This document shows, in pieces, positions 1-12,338 of a stretch of 64,000 nt of DNA. The notes under the pieces are model-generated. The model was not told the DNA's origin and did not search any database. It saw only the letters and a program-made list of their open reading frames with translations. Made by a program: the position numbers and the translations under genes. The stretch comes from Linyphia triangularis (Eukaryota; Arthropoda; Arachnida; Araneae; Linyphiidae), in contig OZ021733.1 in NCBI GenBank assembly GCA_963978545.1, positions 30,131,330-30,195,329 of the forward strand, written 5' to 3'. Numbering within the stretch: the stretch's first letter is position 1; the number at the start of each line of letters is the position of its first letter.

Positions 1-830
1 TGCTATAAGTGAACATTTAATTGAAATACCTAAAGTTAGTCTGCTAAAAATAAAAGCCAACATTTTAACTAATTTCTGTGATAATTTAATTTATATTTTT
101 AAACTGGCATTTTTACAGGCAGGTAAACTTTGAGATGCGGCCCTGTAGAACCTGAAACTCGCCCTGTAGAACAGATAGATAGTAGCCCTGCGTTTGTTTC
201 GCTGTACAACTTGGTAAAAATTGGTTTAGTCAATCCCAAGTTATGATCATATCCCCTTTAAGCCCCTATCCTCGATTTCACCACCTTATTTCAAAATATC
301 GGAATGTAATTGTGTGTCCCCGATAACCTGGAATAGTCATGTAACCTATAGAGGAAAAAATCCAGGTTTATAATTTCACCCCATATCCTCGATTACACCA
401 CCTTAACAAAAGATCAGAATGAAGTTGTGTCCTCTATAATTCAAGATACCTATAGAAGAAATCAATTCAATTGCTTCAAATTGATTCAGCAGTTCTCAGG
501 TTATTATCGTACCCCTTAAGAAGTGAAAAAAGGGAAAGGGCTTTTGAAATTTCAAGTAGTAGAGTATCTTAATGTTGTGGCAAAGATCAAGTGTCCACTT
601 TTTCATCAAGATCAGAATAAAACTGTATAGCTTCCTATAAAACACACACATACATACATTTTCTTGAATGTAATTTTTTTTTTTTTTTCCAATTACATCT
701 GTATTTTAAATTCTTCCTTTTATAAGTAAAGTGTTTTTACTTAAATAGCTCTCTTCACTTATTTATATTTCACTATTATCAAATTTGAAAACAAATGTAT
801 AATTTATCTCTATATCATGCATTTTTTTAG
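1..830. other. AT-rich sequence with a diverged direct repeat, probably intronic
   Basis: No coding sequence is visible. Two diverged copies of a unit of about 150 bp lie near 233-380 and 381-540. They share the phrase tatcctcgatt.caccacctta followed by a 'tcagaatg.agttgtgt' stretch. A weaker relative occurs near 2420-2600. The end (about 790-830) is pyrimidine-rich and finishes in a good splice acceptor, so the block is probably intron sequence ahead of the exon at 831. Confidence 0.4.
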
Positions 831-1036
831 AATCACGTAGGAATGATACAGGAGCGTATAGGGAGAGGATCATTGATGAAAACAACAGATCAACTATTCG
901 AAGCATCTGTTTGTATGTGGAGCCACCTTCCAAGGAAATTACTGCTGATTCAGATGTTGATAATGGCTCCGATTTCATTCATCGTTCGAGAATGCAAGAT
1001 GCATTGATTGAAAATCTGAGTGTGACTGCGGCCTAG
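831..1036 (+). CDS. Candidate 3'-terminal coding exon of a host gene
   Basis: The reading frame opens directly after a strong acceptor (catgcatttttttag at 816-830) and runs 67 codons to TAG at 1034-1036. The start used is the acceptor, so the exon begins in phase with two bases of a split codon. The encoded tail is hydrophilic and complex in composition: it begins SRRNDTGAYRERIIDENN and ends QDALIENLSVTAA, with CLYVEPPSKEITADSD in the middle. It contrasts with the low-complexity sequence around it, which argues for true coding. I do not recognise the protein family. No further exon is visible in this window, so the rest of the gene would lie upstream of position 1. Confidence 0.55.
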
Positions 1037-2924
1037 GAGACTTGTGTCCCCAATTTTGCCTGGAAATTTTTTATAGAAGTTTTCTTGAAACATTTATTCT
1101 TTCAGTCTATTATATAAATGGTAAAGTTGACCTCACATAACAAGTGTTGGTTACTTATGATGGGTGTTATGAAGTACAGGAAAATTAAATGGCCTAATGA
1201 AATATGTTTTCATAGAAAATAACGAATTTTGCTTTTGCAAGTGCAGCTGTTATATTCTTTTTCTTTAAATATCAAATTTAAATGGTGGCATATTTGCTAC
1301 CATGTTTGTTGGTAATTTTTTTTATTCAAAAATTATTTAAATATATGTTTTTATAACATATTAAATGTCCCATCATTTATCTTTAATGATGGAAATTTTA
1401 ATTTACTAATGGTGACACACTTATAAGTTTGAAACGTTTCAAAACAACATTCATTAAGCATCTTTAAAAGATGTTTTAGTGTTTTTGTAGTTGGTTTCTT
1501 CTAAATTTAATAAATATATAACTAAAAATTTAAATATTTGTACAATATCGAATTATGGAATAAGTCGTTTGAAAGTGATTAAAAAAAACCTCAATTGGAA
1601 TGTTTGAAAATGCTTAAAAACATTTAGATTTTTCTATGAATACATCTATCTCATACTGTATTGTTTATTTCCCTAGATGACCCACCATTGATTAGTACTG
1701 CTAATGCGGCAATATTTTGCACTCTTATCAATTTTTCCATAAAAAGTGGACAAAAAAAGTTCCTCACTCTTGGTTTTATAAGATTGTCTTTAGTTGTTAA
1801 AGACAAAAAAAAATAAAAAAATTTTATATTAATTGAGTTTATAATATTTAAATGATTAATCAAAGTTATGGTAGTGATTACCATGGTTAGTGTTCACTGT
1901 TTTCATATATTTGTTTTGTTATGATTTAAGTGTTATTTTTCTTACAAATAGTATTTTTTCACATAATTTTATATTATATTTGTTTTTGCTAGGGTTAATT
2001 TTAGAACCTAATTGCATTTGTTACTAGGACTAAGGGGAAAAAATTAGAAAAAAATTTCATATACTAATATGATAAAACTACCAATTTGTGTCCTAATCAC
2101 TGAAATATCATTTGAATGTTTCTATAAAATTTAGTTTATTCAATGTGAAACATTTCATCTAAAAGAAATTTTCCTCTGCAAATTATTTGTATGTGTGTGA
2201 AAATGATATTGAAACTCAAACTGAAATACAATAAATGTTTCATGAAATTTGGTTTTTGCTTTATTTTAGTTATTGACGCTTAAAAGAGAATTTTACGATT
2301 GCTGCACATCTTAAACGATGATTTAATTTAATATACATTCGCTATACATTCTAAGCTCTGACAATATTTATTCATTTCTAGCTGTAGTGCTCGGAATTGC
2401 CCGGGCTCAAACAGCTGTGGCCCTGTTCAAATCGATTCACTCAATTGCAAATTATGAACATGCCTATATCCTTTAGTCCTGTTTTCACCATTGGAAAGAA
2501 ATTATAATCTCGATGATAATCTGCATTAGTCACAAGATACCAAAAAAATAACCTACTTTAAATTGGCTCAGTTGCTCTCAAGTTGAGTGATAATAAAAAG
2601 AGCAATGTAAAGTGTAAATTTTCAAAGAAAGTTGGGATAAATTATACTCAATACACTTACATGTAAAAGAAACTATTTAAATATGATGATAAAGGCCAAT
2701 TTCCAGTTCAAAAATCGAAAAGGTTGCAACGAGCTTTATAATTTAATATCGAATACAGTGATGAATAAGATTTAAAAAAGTGCCTCCTGGCTTTTGTTAG
2801 AAGTAGAGCACTCGGATAAAAAAAAAATTCTAAGTGTAAAGTTTTCATAACATATTGGGGTATTTCTTTGTTGTATGTAAAGTTATATTAAAAAATTATT
2901 ATTTTAACTAGGTCAAATGAGTCA
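1037..2924 (+). other. Probable 3' UTR of the 831 exon, then AT-rich intergenic sequence
   Basis: There are no ORFs of substance. Candidate polyadenylation signals AATAAA follow the exon at about 1509 and 2230. The remainder is AT-rich sequence without recognisable elements, apart from a weak relative of the repeat phrase of 233-540 near 2420-2600. Confidence 0.35.
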
Positions 2925-4035
2925 TTTTTGCAAAACAGGAAAAATGCATGTCACAACATTATACCATTTTAAAAACAAGTACGAAAATGATGAATTGCCT
3001 TTTAATAACTTCCATGTTGCAGGCTAACTTTCTCATCAATGACACATTGAATTTTTCTTATATAAATGCATTTAAAAATATATCAAACATCCAAAAGTCA
3101 TTATCCTGGCTTGTCACTAGAGCCATCTATGTTGTTATAAATGTTGAGTAAATTAATAATAAAACTAATTTTCAAAACGACTATTAATTTAATGCATTTA
3201 CAATAAAGTGTTTTATAGAATGAAAAATCATTTAAAATAATTTCATTCTTTTTTCTTTTAAAAAAAATTACTTTAAAGCATGTCACTGGCATATTGCATT
3301 ACACTCAATATTTTAACTACGGAAGGCAGCCTGCATTTTATTTCTAATGCCAATTCCAAGAACTTTTATTTTATTATTCTTGGTTGGCACCATTTCTTTT
3401 GCCGAATTTTGAAGTTCTGTTCCATACGACCTATGTTTAATTCACATCATGTTCCTGGCATTTATAAAAAATACTAAATGTGTAGAAAACAAATGATATT
3501 TCTCTATATAATATATAATGAAGTCACATTTTAGAAAATATATATATATTAATTACAAATTTTTAAATGGAATGTGTCAACTTCTAATTACATCAATTTC
3601 ATCATTATCCTGGCATATAAAGAACACAATAGCAAAAAACCAGGATAATGGTGTTTGTTATTTATTCAAAATATAATTAAAAGTGATATAAGTTTAACAG
3701 TACCCCACTACTATTGCAATTAAATGTGATTTTTTTTTTTGTTGTTAATTTGATTTTTTTTTTTTTTTTTTTGTTAATTTAATTAGCATTTTTTTAAATA
3801 TTCTCATTTAAAAAATGGTCGTAATATGAACACCATTGTCTTAGCATAGTTTTTTTTTTTTTTTAAATATATTTTTCTATTCACAATTAACAACTTTTTA
3901 CGCTGCTGGTATTTTTTACTTGTTGTATAAATCCTAAATAATAAAAAAATATATATATATAACGCACATTTAACAGCATACTTTTTTAAAAAATGTTTTA
4001 ATATTGAAAAGTTGCCTGTTTGGGAAGAACGTGTC
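2925..4035. repeat. Dispersed repeat copy 1 (related to 54746-56645), probably a decayed hAT-type transposon end
   Basis: This stretch aligns with 54746-56645 through several ordered blocks: the 'catgtcacaacatt' block (2948 / 54772), 'tagagccatctatgttgtt' (3118 / 54963), 'gccaattccaagaactttta' (3348 / 55542), 'ttgttatttattcaaaatat' (3655 / 55869), and 'gctgctggta...gttgcctgttt' (3903 / 56519). I judge identity to be about 75-80%. Copy 2 contains two extra insertions that are absent here. The right end of copy 2 runs into a hAT-like transposase fragment, so both copies are probably remnants of one hAT family. Short poly-T and TA runs are common inside. Confidence 0.6.
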
Positions 4036-5112
4036 CCGTGAGTCGGTTGTTTTAAATAATTTTTTCATCATAACTTTGCACCTGCTAGTATTGTATAAAA
4101 CAAAAACAACTTTTAGATTCATCTTAAAGTTTCTTTACAAAGTTACTTCCAATAAGGGAATTTACCGAAATTAATCTGAAACTTCATTTTGACAATTGAA
4201 GATAAACTGCTAGCAAAATTACCAAAAAACAATTTGCAAAAAAAATTAGAAAAAGCTTTTAATAAGAAAAAGAGCAAAAATTCGAACCGCAAGACTGATT
4301 AAGCAAGACTTGACGTAATTTCTCGCATTAAAATTTCATGACCGATACTGAACCTGCATACGTTCAGACTTCCTCAAATCAGTGATGGAATGAATACCTT
4401 TCTCACTCATTTTTCTCTAATGTTATAGCCTCTATCGGCATTATTTGTATTTGTAAGTGATGGCCATTTTTCTGAGCGTTCAGTGGTGAAGTAGCCGTTA
4501 TTTTCGTGATTATAGCGGGAGTTATCGCCATTAATTACATTCTTGCGTGACGGTCATTTTCATGATGTGTTACGATATAATAGTCACTGACGCTATTTCA
4601 ACGATTGCACCTGTTAGACCTGGTACAGTTCAGCTGAAACGCCGATTTTAGCTCTTTTTTTTTACTGAAAATGTCATTCCTAAAATTGGTGTAAATCTGC
4701 ATTACAGTTTTATTGGGCTTGCTTGCAAGTTTCGCAACAATGGAACCTACGTACGTTCCAACTTTCCTAATCCTCCGATGTCATGACCATTTTCCTGCAA
4801 ATTGCCAACCTCTATCGGCATTATTTACTTTGATGCGTGGTTATTATTTGCGTTGAACATTACTATGAGATAAAGAATGCTTTTGCTGAGATTTGCACTA
4901 CTACAGCGAATGCTATCGCCGAGATTTACCTGGTTGTGATGTTCATTTTCGGCGAGTATCACGCCGATATTATAGCCGATTCAGAAGGTTTGCGCCTCTA
5001 TAGTTGCCGCTATCGCCGAGATTTACGGTTGTGATAATCAATTTCGTAGATTTAATTCTAAGTAAAAGATTATACGTGTATTTACCATATTCTCCAGCAG
5101 TTTGTAAAAGCA
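4036..5112. repeat. Intergenic sequence with a diverged direct repeat of about 385 bp
   Basis: Two related blocks lie at about 4340-4700 and 4730-5040. Both contain a 'cctRcRtacgttc.aacttt.ct' phrase (4353, 4745) followed by cctctatcggcattattt (4429, 4811). The second block has further TATCGCCGAGATTTAC repeats (about 4914 and 5010). No coding function is apparent. Confidence 0.45.
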
Positions 5113-5118
5113 ACTGAT
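5113..5118 (+). repeat. Left target-site duplication of palindrome E1 (ACTGAT)
   Basis: ACTGAT immediately precedes the AGTAGTTAG terminus of E1 and is repeated exactly at 18977-18982 just outside the other end. It is a perfect 6-bp duplication. Confidence 0.9.
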
Positions 5119-5159
5119 AGTAGTTAGAAAAGGACAGTCCGAAGCCATGGCGGTATGCG

Positions 5160-5660
5160 GTATGGTATGGTATGGGGGCGTGACCGGAAGGGGGCGTGAC
5201 CGGAAGTGGAGTTGAGTTGTTCCCCTCTTGCTGTTGTTTTAGTTTCATTATAAGCTGTTTGTGTATGACGTCACAGTAGGTATGACGTCATAATGTGTTT
5301 TATATCAAAGTTTTGAGCGGTGGCAACACTTTTTTAGTTTCGATTTATCTAGCAGACGGGGTTGAGTTGTTCTAGAACTGCTTCTAAGTGAATAAGTTAG
5401 AGTAATAGGCTTTTATTGCGTGACGTCACAGTAGATATGACGTCATAATTTGTTTTATATCAAAGTTTTGAGCGGTGGCAACACTTTTTAGTGTCGATTT
5501 ACATTTAAGATGGAGCTGAATTGTTCTAGGGCTGCTTCTAAACGAATAAGTTAGAGTGATAGGTATTTTTACTAATGACGTCACAGTGGGTATGACGTCA
5601 TTCTATGTTAAGATTTACGTTTTAAGTGGTGATAACATTGGATATATACCAAATTTAGTT
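5160..5660 (+). promoter_or_regulatory. ETS site and 155-bp tandem array with paired TGACGTCA (CRE) octamers, E1 left arm
   Basis: ACCGGAAGTG, a match to the ETS/GABP consensus, lies at about 5200. TGACGTCA octamers follow in pairs at 5266/5283, 5421/5438 and 5576/5593. The first members of the pairs are exactly 155 bp apart. A seventh octamer lies at 6430. CREB/ATF proteins bind TGACGTCA. The clustering suggests promoter or enhancer function, but that is inference. The same block is mirrored in every arm of both elements. Confidence 0.6.
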
Positions 5661-5753
5661 TTCAGGTGTTGGCAACGAGTTCTGATCGGTCAGCTAAATG
5701 CTCGCTGGTGATTGATAAGTTTTAAACATGTGACCAAAAGTTAACTCCTGATT

Positions 5754-6002
5754 GACTGTTTGGTTTTCTAGCGAGTTACTTACATATCCTTTAGCCAAGT
5801 TAAAATACCTGCAACAAAGTTACACAAAAAAAAAATGTTAAATTTGAAAAGTTAATAAAAGGAAGGCCATTTGCTAAGGGTCTAAAGAACCCTAACCCCG
5901 AGCTACACGTGACATTTCAATATTTTACCAAACAATTGTTAAAATATCGACTATCGGACGTTGCCTTCATGGTAACTCATCTACCCACCCCCCTTCCCTA
6001 AC
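5754..6002 (+). pseudogene. Frameshifted copy of the conserved 82-codon arm ORF
   Basis: This is the mirror of the open frame at 18090-18338. Here the A-run after tacac is 10 bases instead of 9, which breaks the frame. See the entry at 18090 for the ORF itself. Confidence 0.35.
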
Positions 6003-6224
6003 TAATTTTGAATAAGTTAAGACTTTAGAATTACAATTAATAAATTTTGAAAAATTATTTATTAAAGGTGAGGACCCACCTCCAGCCCGATACCTCTTTT
6101 AGGAAGAATTGGTACCGCCTCACTCCACCCTAACAAAACAAAAAAATCTGTGAAAAAAAAAAAACACGAAGTATTAAACACGTCTTTCACACTCAGGTAT
6201 CTAAGTAGAAATGGCGAGACGGCA

Positions 6225-6440
6225 ACCGGTAGCGTCTATATATGAGGGGTGATCACGTGACTTCACCGACCAATCAGGTTTCACGGTAGAGGGTGCTACT
6301 GACTATCGACCCGTCAGAAGGGAGGGGAGCGAGACTAGGGATGTTTCAACACGCTTCAACGCGTTTGCGAGTTGAGTTGTTGTGTAACGATCTTGCTTGA
6401 AACAGTTAAAGTGATAGATAATTTGTTCGTGACGTCATAG
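6225..6440 (+). promoter_or_regulatory. TATA/CCAAT/CRE block in E1 left arm
   Basis: A TATA-like ctatatatga (about 6236) is followed by cacgtg (E-box, about 6254), gaccaatcagg (CCAAT box, about 6268), and a TGACGTCA at 6430-6437. The block is GC-richer than its surroundings and looks like a core promoter, though no downstream gene is evident. It is mirrored at about 17652-17867. Confidence 0.4.
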
Positions 6441-6589
6441 TGTAGCGAATGGGTTTTTAGCGTAGACAGTTGTTGCAATTGGAGTAATTATGAAATTTAT
6501 TAAATATAAAGATAATATTTAGTAATAATTATCAGATTTTATTATTATTATTATAAAAAATAAACTTATAAAAAAAAGTGAACGTGAAA

Positions 6590-8380
6590 ATTTACTTTAC
6601 GAATAAAAATCATGTCTTTAAAATGTGTACGAATATCACTAAATAAGAGAAAAAAGTAACATACTTAAACTCTTTAAAATAAATAACTTTAACATTAACG
6701 TAAAAAATTTACTTTTCACATAAAAATCACTTTAAAATGAGTAAAAATATCGCTAAATAAGAGAAAAAAAGTAACTTACTTAAAATTTCTAAGATAAATA
6801 TTTAACCTTTACTCGAAAATTCCCTTCATATATAAAAATCACGACTTTAAAATATGACATGCAAGAGAAAAGTAACGTACTTAAACTTTCTACGACAAAT
6901 AACTTTAACATTAACGTAACATTTTACTTTACACATAAAAATCCCGACTTTAAAATATGTAGAAATATCGCTAAATAAAAGAAGAAAAAAAAAAAAGTTA
7001 CATACTTAAACTTTGTACGACAAATAACTTTGACATTAACGTAAAAAATTTTCTTCACATATAAAAATCACGACTTTAAAATGTAACGTGTAAGAAGAAT
7101 TAGCATACTTAAAATTTCTACGACAAATAAATTTAACCTTTACGCGAAAATTTATATACATAAAAATCATGTCTTTAAAATATGTAAAAATATTGCTAAA
7201 TAAAAGAAAAAAACTAACATACTTAAACTTTGCACGACAAATAACTTTAACCTTTACTCGAAAATTCCCTTCATGTATAAAAATCACGACTTTAAAATAT
7301 AACATGCAAGAGAAAAGTAACGTACTTAAACTTTCTACGACAAATAACTTTAACATTAACGTAAAATTTTACTTTACACATAAAAATCCCGATATTAAAA
7401 TATGTAGAAATATCGCTAAATAAAAGAAAAAAAGTAACACACTTAAACTTTGTACAACAAATAACTTTGACATTAACGTAAAAAATGTTCTGCACATATA
7501 AAAATCACGACTTTAAATTTGAAATGTAGGATGAAAGTATAACATACCTATAATTTCTACGACAAAGAATTCAAACATTGCCGTTCATGTCTTTAAAATG
7601 TATAATGACAACTCTAACTTTTAGAAAAAAGAAACACTAAAAATTTACAAGGCAAAGAATTTAAAATTGAACGTTAAAATTAACTTTACATGTACTATCA
7701 TACTCTTATATCAACGATAAATAAGATAAAAAAAGAAACTCTAAAAATTTATAAGGCAAAGAATTCAAATAATACGCGAAAATTTACCTCACATATAAAA
7801 ATTATGTCTTTCAAATGTGTAAGAATAACGCTAAATTAGAGAAAAAGAAATATTAAAAATTTATAAGGTAAGGAATTGAAACAATACGCGAAAATTTATT
7901 TCACACATAACATTTCTATCTTTAAAATGTGTAAGAATAATGCTAAATTAGAGAAGAAAAAAAAATAACATACTTAAACTTTCTTCGACAACAATTTAAA
8001 CAATACGCGAAAATTTCATACACAATTATTTTCTTAGGTTTTAATGTTAAATAATGGGAAATTTAACAGAATAAAAATTTCAAAGATAAAGAATTTTAAC
8101 CTTTACACGAAAATTTACTTCACATATAAATATCATGTCTTTAAACTTTAACGCGACAATTTACTTCTCATGTACAATTAAACTCTTAGGTTAATGTTAA
8201 ATAAAAGAAAAAGTAACATACTCAAACATTTCTAAGATAAGCATAACGTAAAAATTTTATATCATGTGTTTAAAATGTAACATATAAGAGAAAAAAAAAT
8301 AACATACTTGAACTTTCTATAGCAAAGAATTTAAGCGTTAGCGTAAAAATTTACTTTACATATAAAATTCACGTCTTTAA
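6590..8380 (+). repeat. Degenerate minisatellite (unit about 112 bp), E1 left arm
   Basis: Units recur with the order ataaaaatcacgactttaaa / aagagaaaaaagtaacatac / ttaaactttctacgacaaat / aactttaacattaacgtaaa. The 'aaaaatca' phase marker falls at about 6607, 6724, 6834, 6936, 7062, 7162, 7279, 7382 and 7500, a spacing of 100-126 bp. Units become more diverged towards 8380. The 67-106 codon ORFs here are by-products of repetition, not genes. Confidence 0.75.
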
Positions 8381-8399
8381 ACGGGATGATAAGCATGTG

Positions 8400-8620
8400 A
8401 CGGTAATTAGCCAATCAGGTTAGCGGTAGGTGATACGCCACTTGCCGGCATTTTTAGACCGGAGGATGAGTCAAAAACTTGTTCAAACAGGTCGGGAGAC
8501 TTGTACAGCAAGAACAACAGCATCGACGCGCAAGCAGCGGGTGATGCTGCGGTGTGTCAGCAGGTGTTCGAGATTATCGTTTTCCTACTTTTCCTTTTTC
8601 ATAATGAAATGTTTGTGAAA
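8400..8620 (+). pseudogene. GC-richer block with the broken form of a 57-codon arm ORF
   Basis: The frame reading SGDLYSKNNSIDAQAAGD is intact through this block, but relative to E2 four bases are missing just after the ATG at about 8467, so the start is out of frame. A CCAATCAG box (about 8410) lies just upstream. E2 has the in-frame version (29752-29925). Confidence 0.3.
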
Positions 8621-11600
8621 ACTTGGAATGAATGCAGTGGATTTCAAAGACACATTAGTAAGTGAAGGTAGAATTCGCATGGACTTTCTTCCAAAAAGTA
8701 TGATTCACTTGGAGAATTTAAGATCATTTCTACTTGAAAACTTTTCTATTGTCTAAAACATTGAATATTGTTCAAACTCAGTGAGATTATATGCTACAAT
8801 ACGGGTAAAACTTAACAAAATTGTTACATAGAAGAAAAATAGTAAGAGATTTAAAATAAATACTAGTTATAGATACTCCAAGGAAAAAAATTCACCTCTA
8901 CTTTTCAATCGGAAAATCAATGCAAGTTGGAAATTTATGTTACTTCAAGAAAGACTTAGACAATTTACTTTGTAATAATATACATTAAGGTGTCGTATTA
9001 ACTCGTGCAATACATGCTGACTAAGGTTTATTTTACTTAATATCTAAGAAAGGTGAATTGGGGGAAAATATTAAATAAATTGTAGATATTAAATACATTG
9101 TAGATATGCATTTAAGTTTTGAAAATCACCTGCAAGACTTTTAAAACATCTTAAGATAAATTGAAAGAAACTTGCGAATTATATGTAAACTATATAACTT
9201 TTTATACTCTGATAGGAAATCACAAGTAATTTAGTTAACTTTTTTCATGGTAACACTCATATTCAACGACATGTTTTTAAAATTTAACCTTCTTTACATG
9301 ATAATAGTTATAAATTTTTTCAATCTCAGATGCGATATACTATTATTTCTAACATATATGTTACGAATTGTGTAAAGTTTTTAAAACTGTATATGCAAAT
9401 CACCAATCAGAAACATAAAAATCTAACATCAATCAAACTAAAATAATAAGATATTTTCCTTAGTGGAAATAGTTAACTACTCATGTGATGGAATATACTT
9501 AGAAAATTTAAATACTGAAAAAAGTTTGCTAGGCAAACTTAAAGAATATTTTTTTTTTTCTTGTGAAAAACTAGCATAAATTTGGAAAATGTAGAGTTTG
9601 TTACTACGTAAAATTGAACATCATCTGGACAAACTAAATTATACATGAATTTTTTTTTATTTGAGAGGTGCTGACAATATATCATTAATATAGAGATTTT
9701 TAACTTCCACCCATAATTTCTAAATAACTTATACATAAATTTCAGAAAACTGAAACGGAATGTGTTTTACAAGACGCTTATTTTGTAAGATGAACATTCA
9801 ATATTAATATAACTGAGCAAAGTTCATTCCGGAAAAAAACATGTAAAAGATACTTATATTTTGAAAATAGTTTGAAATATCCTTTTAAATTTATGAATGC
9901 TCGCTTTCGAAAGACACAAATAAAACTGATATTACACATGATAATTAACACATGCATAACATTAGTCAAACAAAGTGGAATTTTTATTGCTTGTGACCGA
10001 TAACTTTTCAGTGAAGTAGAATAACATACATAGGAAATGTGTGCAAACTTTTTCAACTTTTAAACCAAGCATCATGTAAAATTATAAATTACGATAGGAA
10101 ATAGCACACTTCAGAATCGGAACAAGTCTTCTAGTTAAGCTAAATTTATTTCTCAAGGAATTGAAAGCATACCAGAAAAGTCCTTATCATTTCGCATCTT
10201 TTCTCATGTTGCAAGAAGACATACTTTGTAAAAGATCCTCGTAACACTTAACAAAAATCAGTAAAAATAAATATATTTTCTAGGGCAAAGATAAAACTTC
10301 ACAACTTAATACTGAAATTTAGCTAAGTTGCATATGGTTTATTCACATAACTCGCATATGCTTCGAATGTTGAAATATATTTGTCAGTTGAAATCAAACT
10401 CATCGAAAATAAATGCTATCTACATTTTCAAGTCGGAAATTACTATTAAATAAACTTTACATGTAAAACATTGTCATGTTAAAAAGAAAAATCTACAAAA
10501 ATGTAAATGATAATTTTACTGTTGGTACATAAATGATGAATAATTTATGATTTTATTCTAGGCAAACGTTTTATTGTCTAACAGAGAACTTAAACTTTAG
10601 CAGAAAAACGAAAAAATACAATTTTTAAATCCTATCATGCTTGTTGAAAATTGAGTTTATTAGCTGTTGTAATAGATTTTTATTGTCCAAATTTCTATAG
10701 TTTTTCTTCCCAGTGCAATAAAATTAAGTTCATGTGTAATGAGTAGGTTTTTTTTATGAATCTTATAAATTTAACGAAATTATTATGACCTAAGAGATTG
10801 AGTGAACTGAATAAATCAATGATGTAAATTTAAACAGTGAATTGAACTGATACATACTATAACTGTAAAGAAGTATGACAAAGTGATAGATGAAGTGAAA
10901 ATAGAAGTTGAGTGAAATGTGTTGAAAAAAAGTTGAAGACGACAAGAAATTCGTAAATGAGAATTATCATTGACTTATATTAACTTCGTTTTTCTTGCTT
11001 ATGACAAGAAAATACACTCTTTCTTATTAAGAACCAACTTGATATCTTATCATAGAATGACAATGATGAAATATCTATACATTAAAAAAAAATACCAAAC
11101 TTAGACATAGCAAATTTCTTGAAATTCATGTATAATGTGAGAAGTTTTACTGGAAATATAGAAAATACAACATTGAAAGATGTGAATGTTTCGAAGTACT
11201 TTATCAGAAGAAAAAAAAAATGCGCTGAGGTCCGCTACAAAAATTTTTAGGAGAAAGTTTAAACAAAATTTAAAATCAAACATGCTTTTAAGTGGGAACA
11301 CATATATTAAAACTATAGCACATTAAACAATTTATATTATGTCATCTCGGTATCAAACTGAATAACATGAAAAACAACGACAAACTGAATAAACATGATA
11401 ATTATCAATATATGTGGAAAAGTTTCCTTTTCTCACATATAAAAAAAATAACACATTGACATACGTTAAGATCACGAAACATGCGTAATCATATGCCGAT
11501 AAGAGCAACCAATGTTGCGGGGAGATATTCACTTGATGGTCAATATCCCATGAATAAATTGATTGATTGAATTTCTAATGCTAATTCCAATAGTATTCCA

Positions 11601-11753
11601 TGTAACTTCAACTTGATATTTTACACTATAGATATATTTATTTTTCAAATATATTGACTTTCAAAAAATCATCCTTCAATATAAGAATGATCATAGTAAG
11701 AATAAAAGAAAAGATACTAAGCATTGATTTAAAGTGTATTTATTTCGACTTAG
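8621..11753 (+). other. Inner E1 left arm, AT-rich non-coding
   Basis: About 3.1 kb with no recognisable gene, RNA or nested insertion. The 65-92 codon ORFs are low-complexity and are simply mirrored in the other arm. Confidence 0.5.
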
Positions 11754-12338
11754 CAACAAATCATATGCTTGAAACGAAAATTGCTTCGAACCAAAGTATA
11801 ACTATCCAAATTCATAGATTCCTACAAGAAAATTTTTCTCATCTAGTAATTGAATTTTTTTTCTCATACGCATTATAAGTGTTGTCCAATCAGGTGTAGA
11901 ATAGTTGAAGATATCCGACCTCTTTCTAAATATTAATAAGTCACTGTTGAAAAACTTATAAAAATTTCAATTTACACTTAAAGGTTTTTTTTTTTTTTAT
12001 TTTTTTTTTTTTTATTTTTTTTTTTTTATATATATATATTTCAAAGAATTTTTTTAAATCAATATGTATATTTAAATACGGAAACTTATTCACTTCAATA
12101 AATGTATATTTAAGTTATAAAACTTGTCGTATGTATTGAAAAATTGTAACTTTTCGTCTTCTTCGTATAAATCGATAACTTATACACTAGTTCTTCATCA
12201 AATAATCTTCTAAGTAAATCTTTCAAAGGTAAAAACATACTTATAGCTTTGCATTTGTAACAAGTTAAATTGTACATGTTTCATGTGAAAGTTACAAAAT
12301 TTTATATATTTTCATGGAAAATCGTCGAAATAAATACA
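11754..12338 (+). repeat. E1 central single-copy spacer (inner arm lost on one side)
   Basis: This 585-bp stretch is homologous to the innermost left arm of E2 (about 33047-33550), where it is present on both sides of the axis. In E1 its mirror partner is missing. It includes poly-T runs (11984-12028) and an AT dinucleotide run. At the junction with the right arm a 17-bp sequence, gtcgaaataaatacact, is present twice (12324-12340 and 12343-12359). This fits an asymmetric deletion at the palindrome centre followed by end joining. Confidence 0.7.

Larger units (their letters stand above)
5119..11753 (+). repeat. E1 left arm
   Basis: This is a terminal inverted repeat of 6,635 bp. In order inward it holds: a GC-richer end with GGTAT repeats and an ETS site, a 155-bp CRE-bearing tandem array (5255-5660), a small ORF frame (5754-6002), a TATA/CCAAT block (6225-6440), a minisatellite (6590-8380), a GC-richer block with a short ORF frame (8400-8620), then about 3.1 kb of AT-rich non-coding sequence. 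It differs from the right arm only at scattered single bases and homopolymer lengths. Confidence 0.9.

Noticed and set aside
2925..4035. A recent segmental duplication of host DNA shared with 54746-56645
   Set aside because: The copies are only about 75-80% similar by eye and one runs into a hAT-like transposase fragment, so a dispersed transposon repeat fits better.
5131..5200. GGTAT repeats at the element ends as telomeric repeats
   Set aside because: Only three or four copies, different from the arthropod TTAGG repeat, and internal to the 6-bp duplication.
7036..7495. ORFs of 67-106 codons rich in F, K, V and C inside the arms as genes
   Set aside because: They are overlapping frames of the minisatellite on both strands, with repeated peptides, and appear wherever the repeat does.
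9539..11301. ORFs of 65-92 codons in the inner arms as proteins
   Set aside because: Low-complexity AT-rich frames, no motifs; their presence in two arms follows from the palindrome and is not independent conservation.
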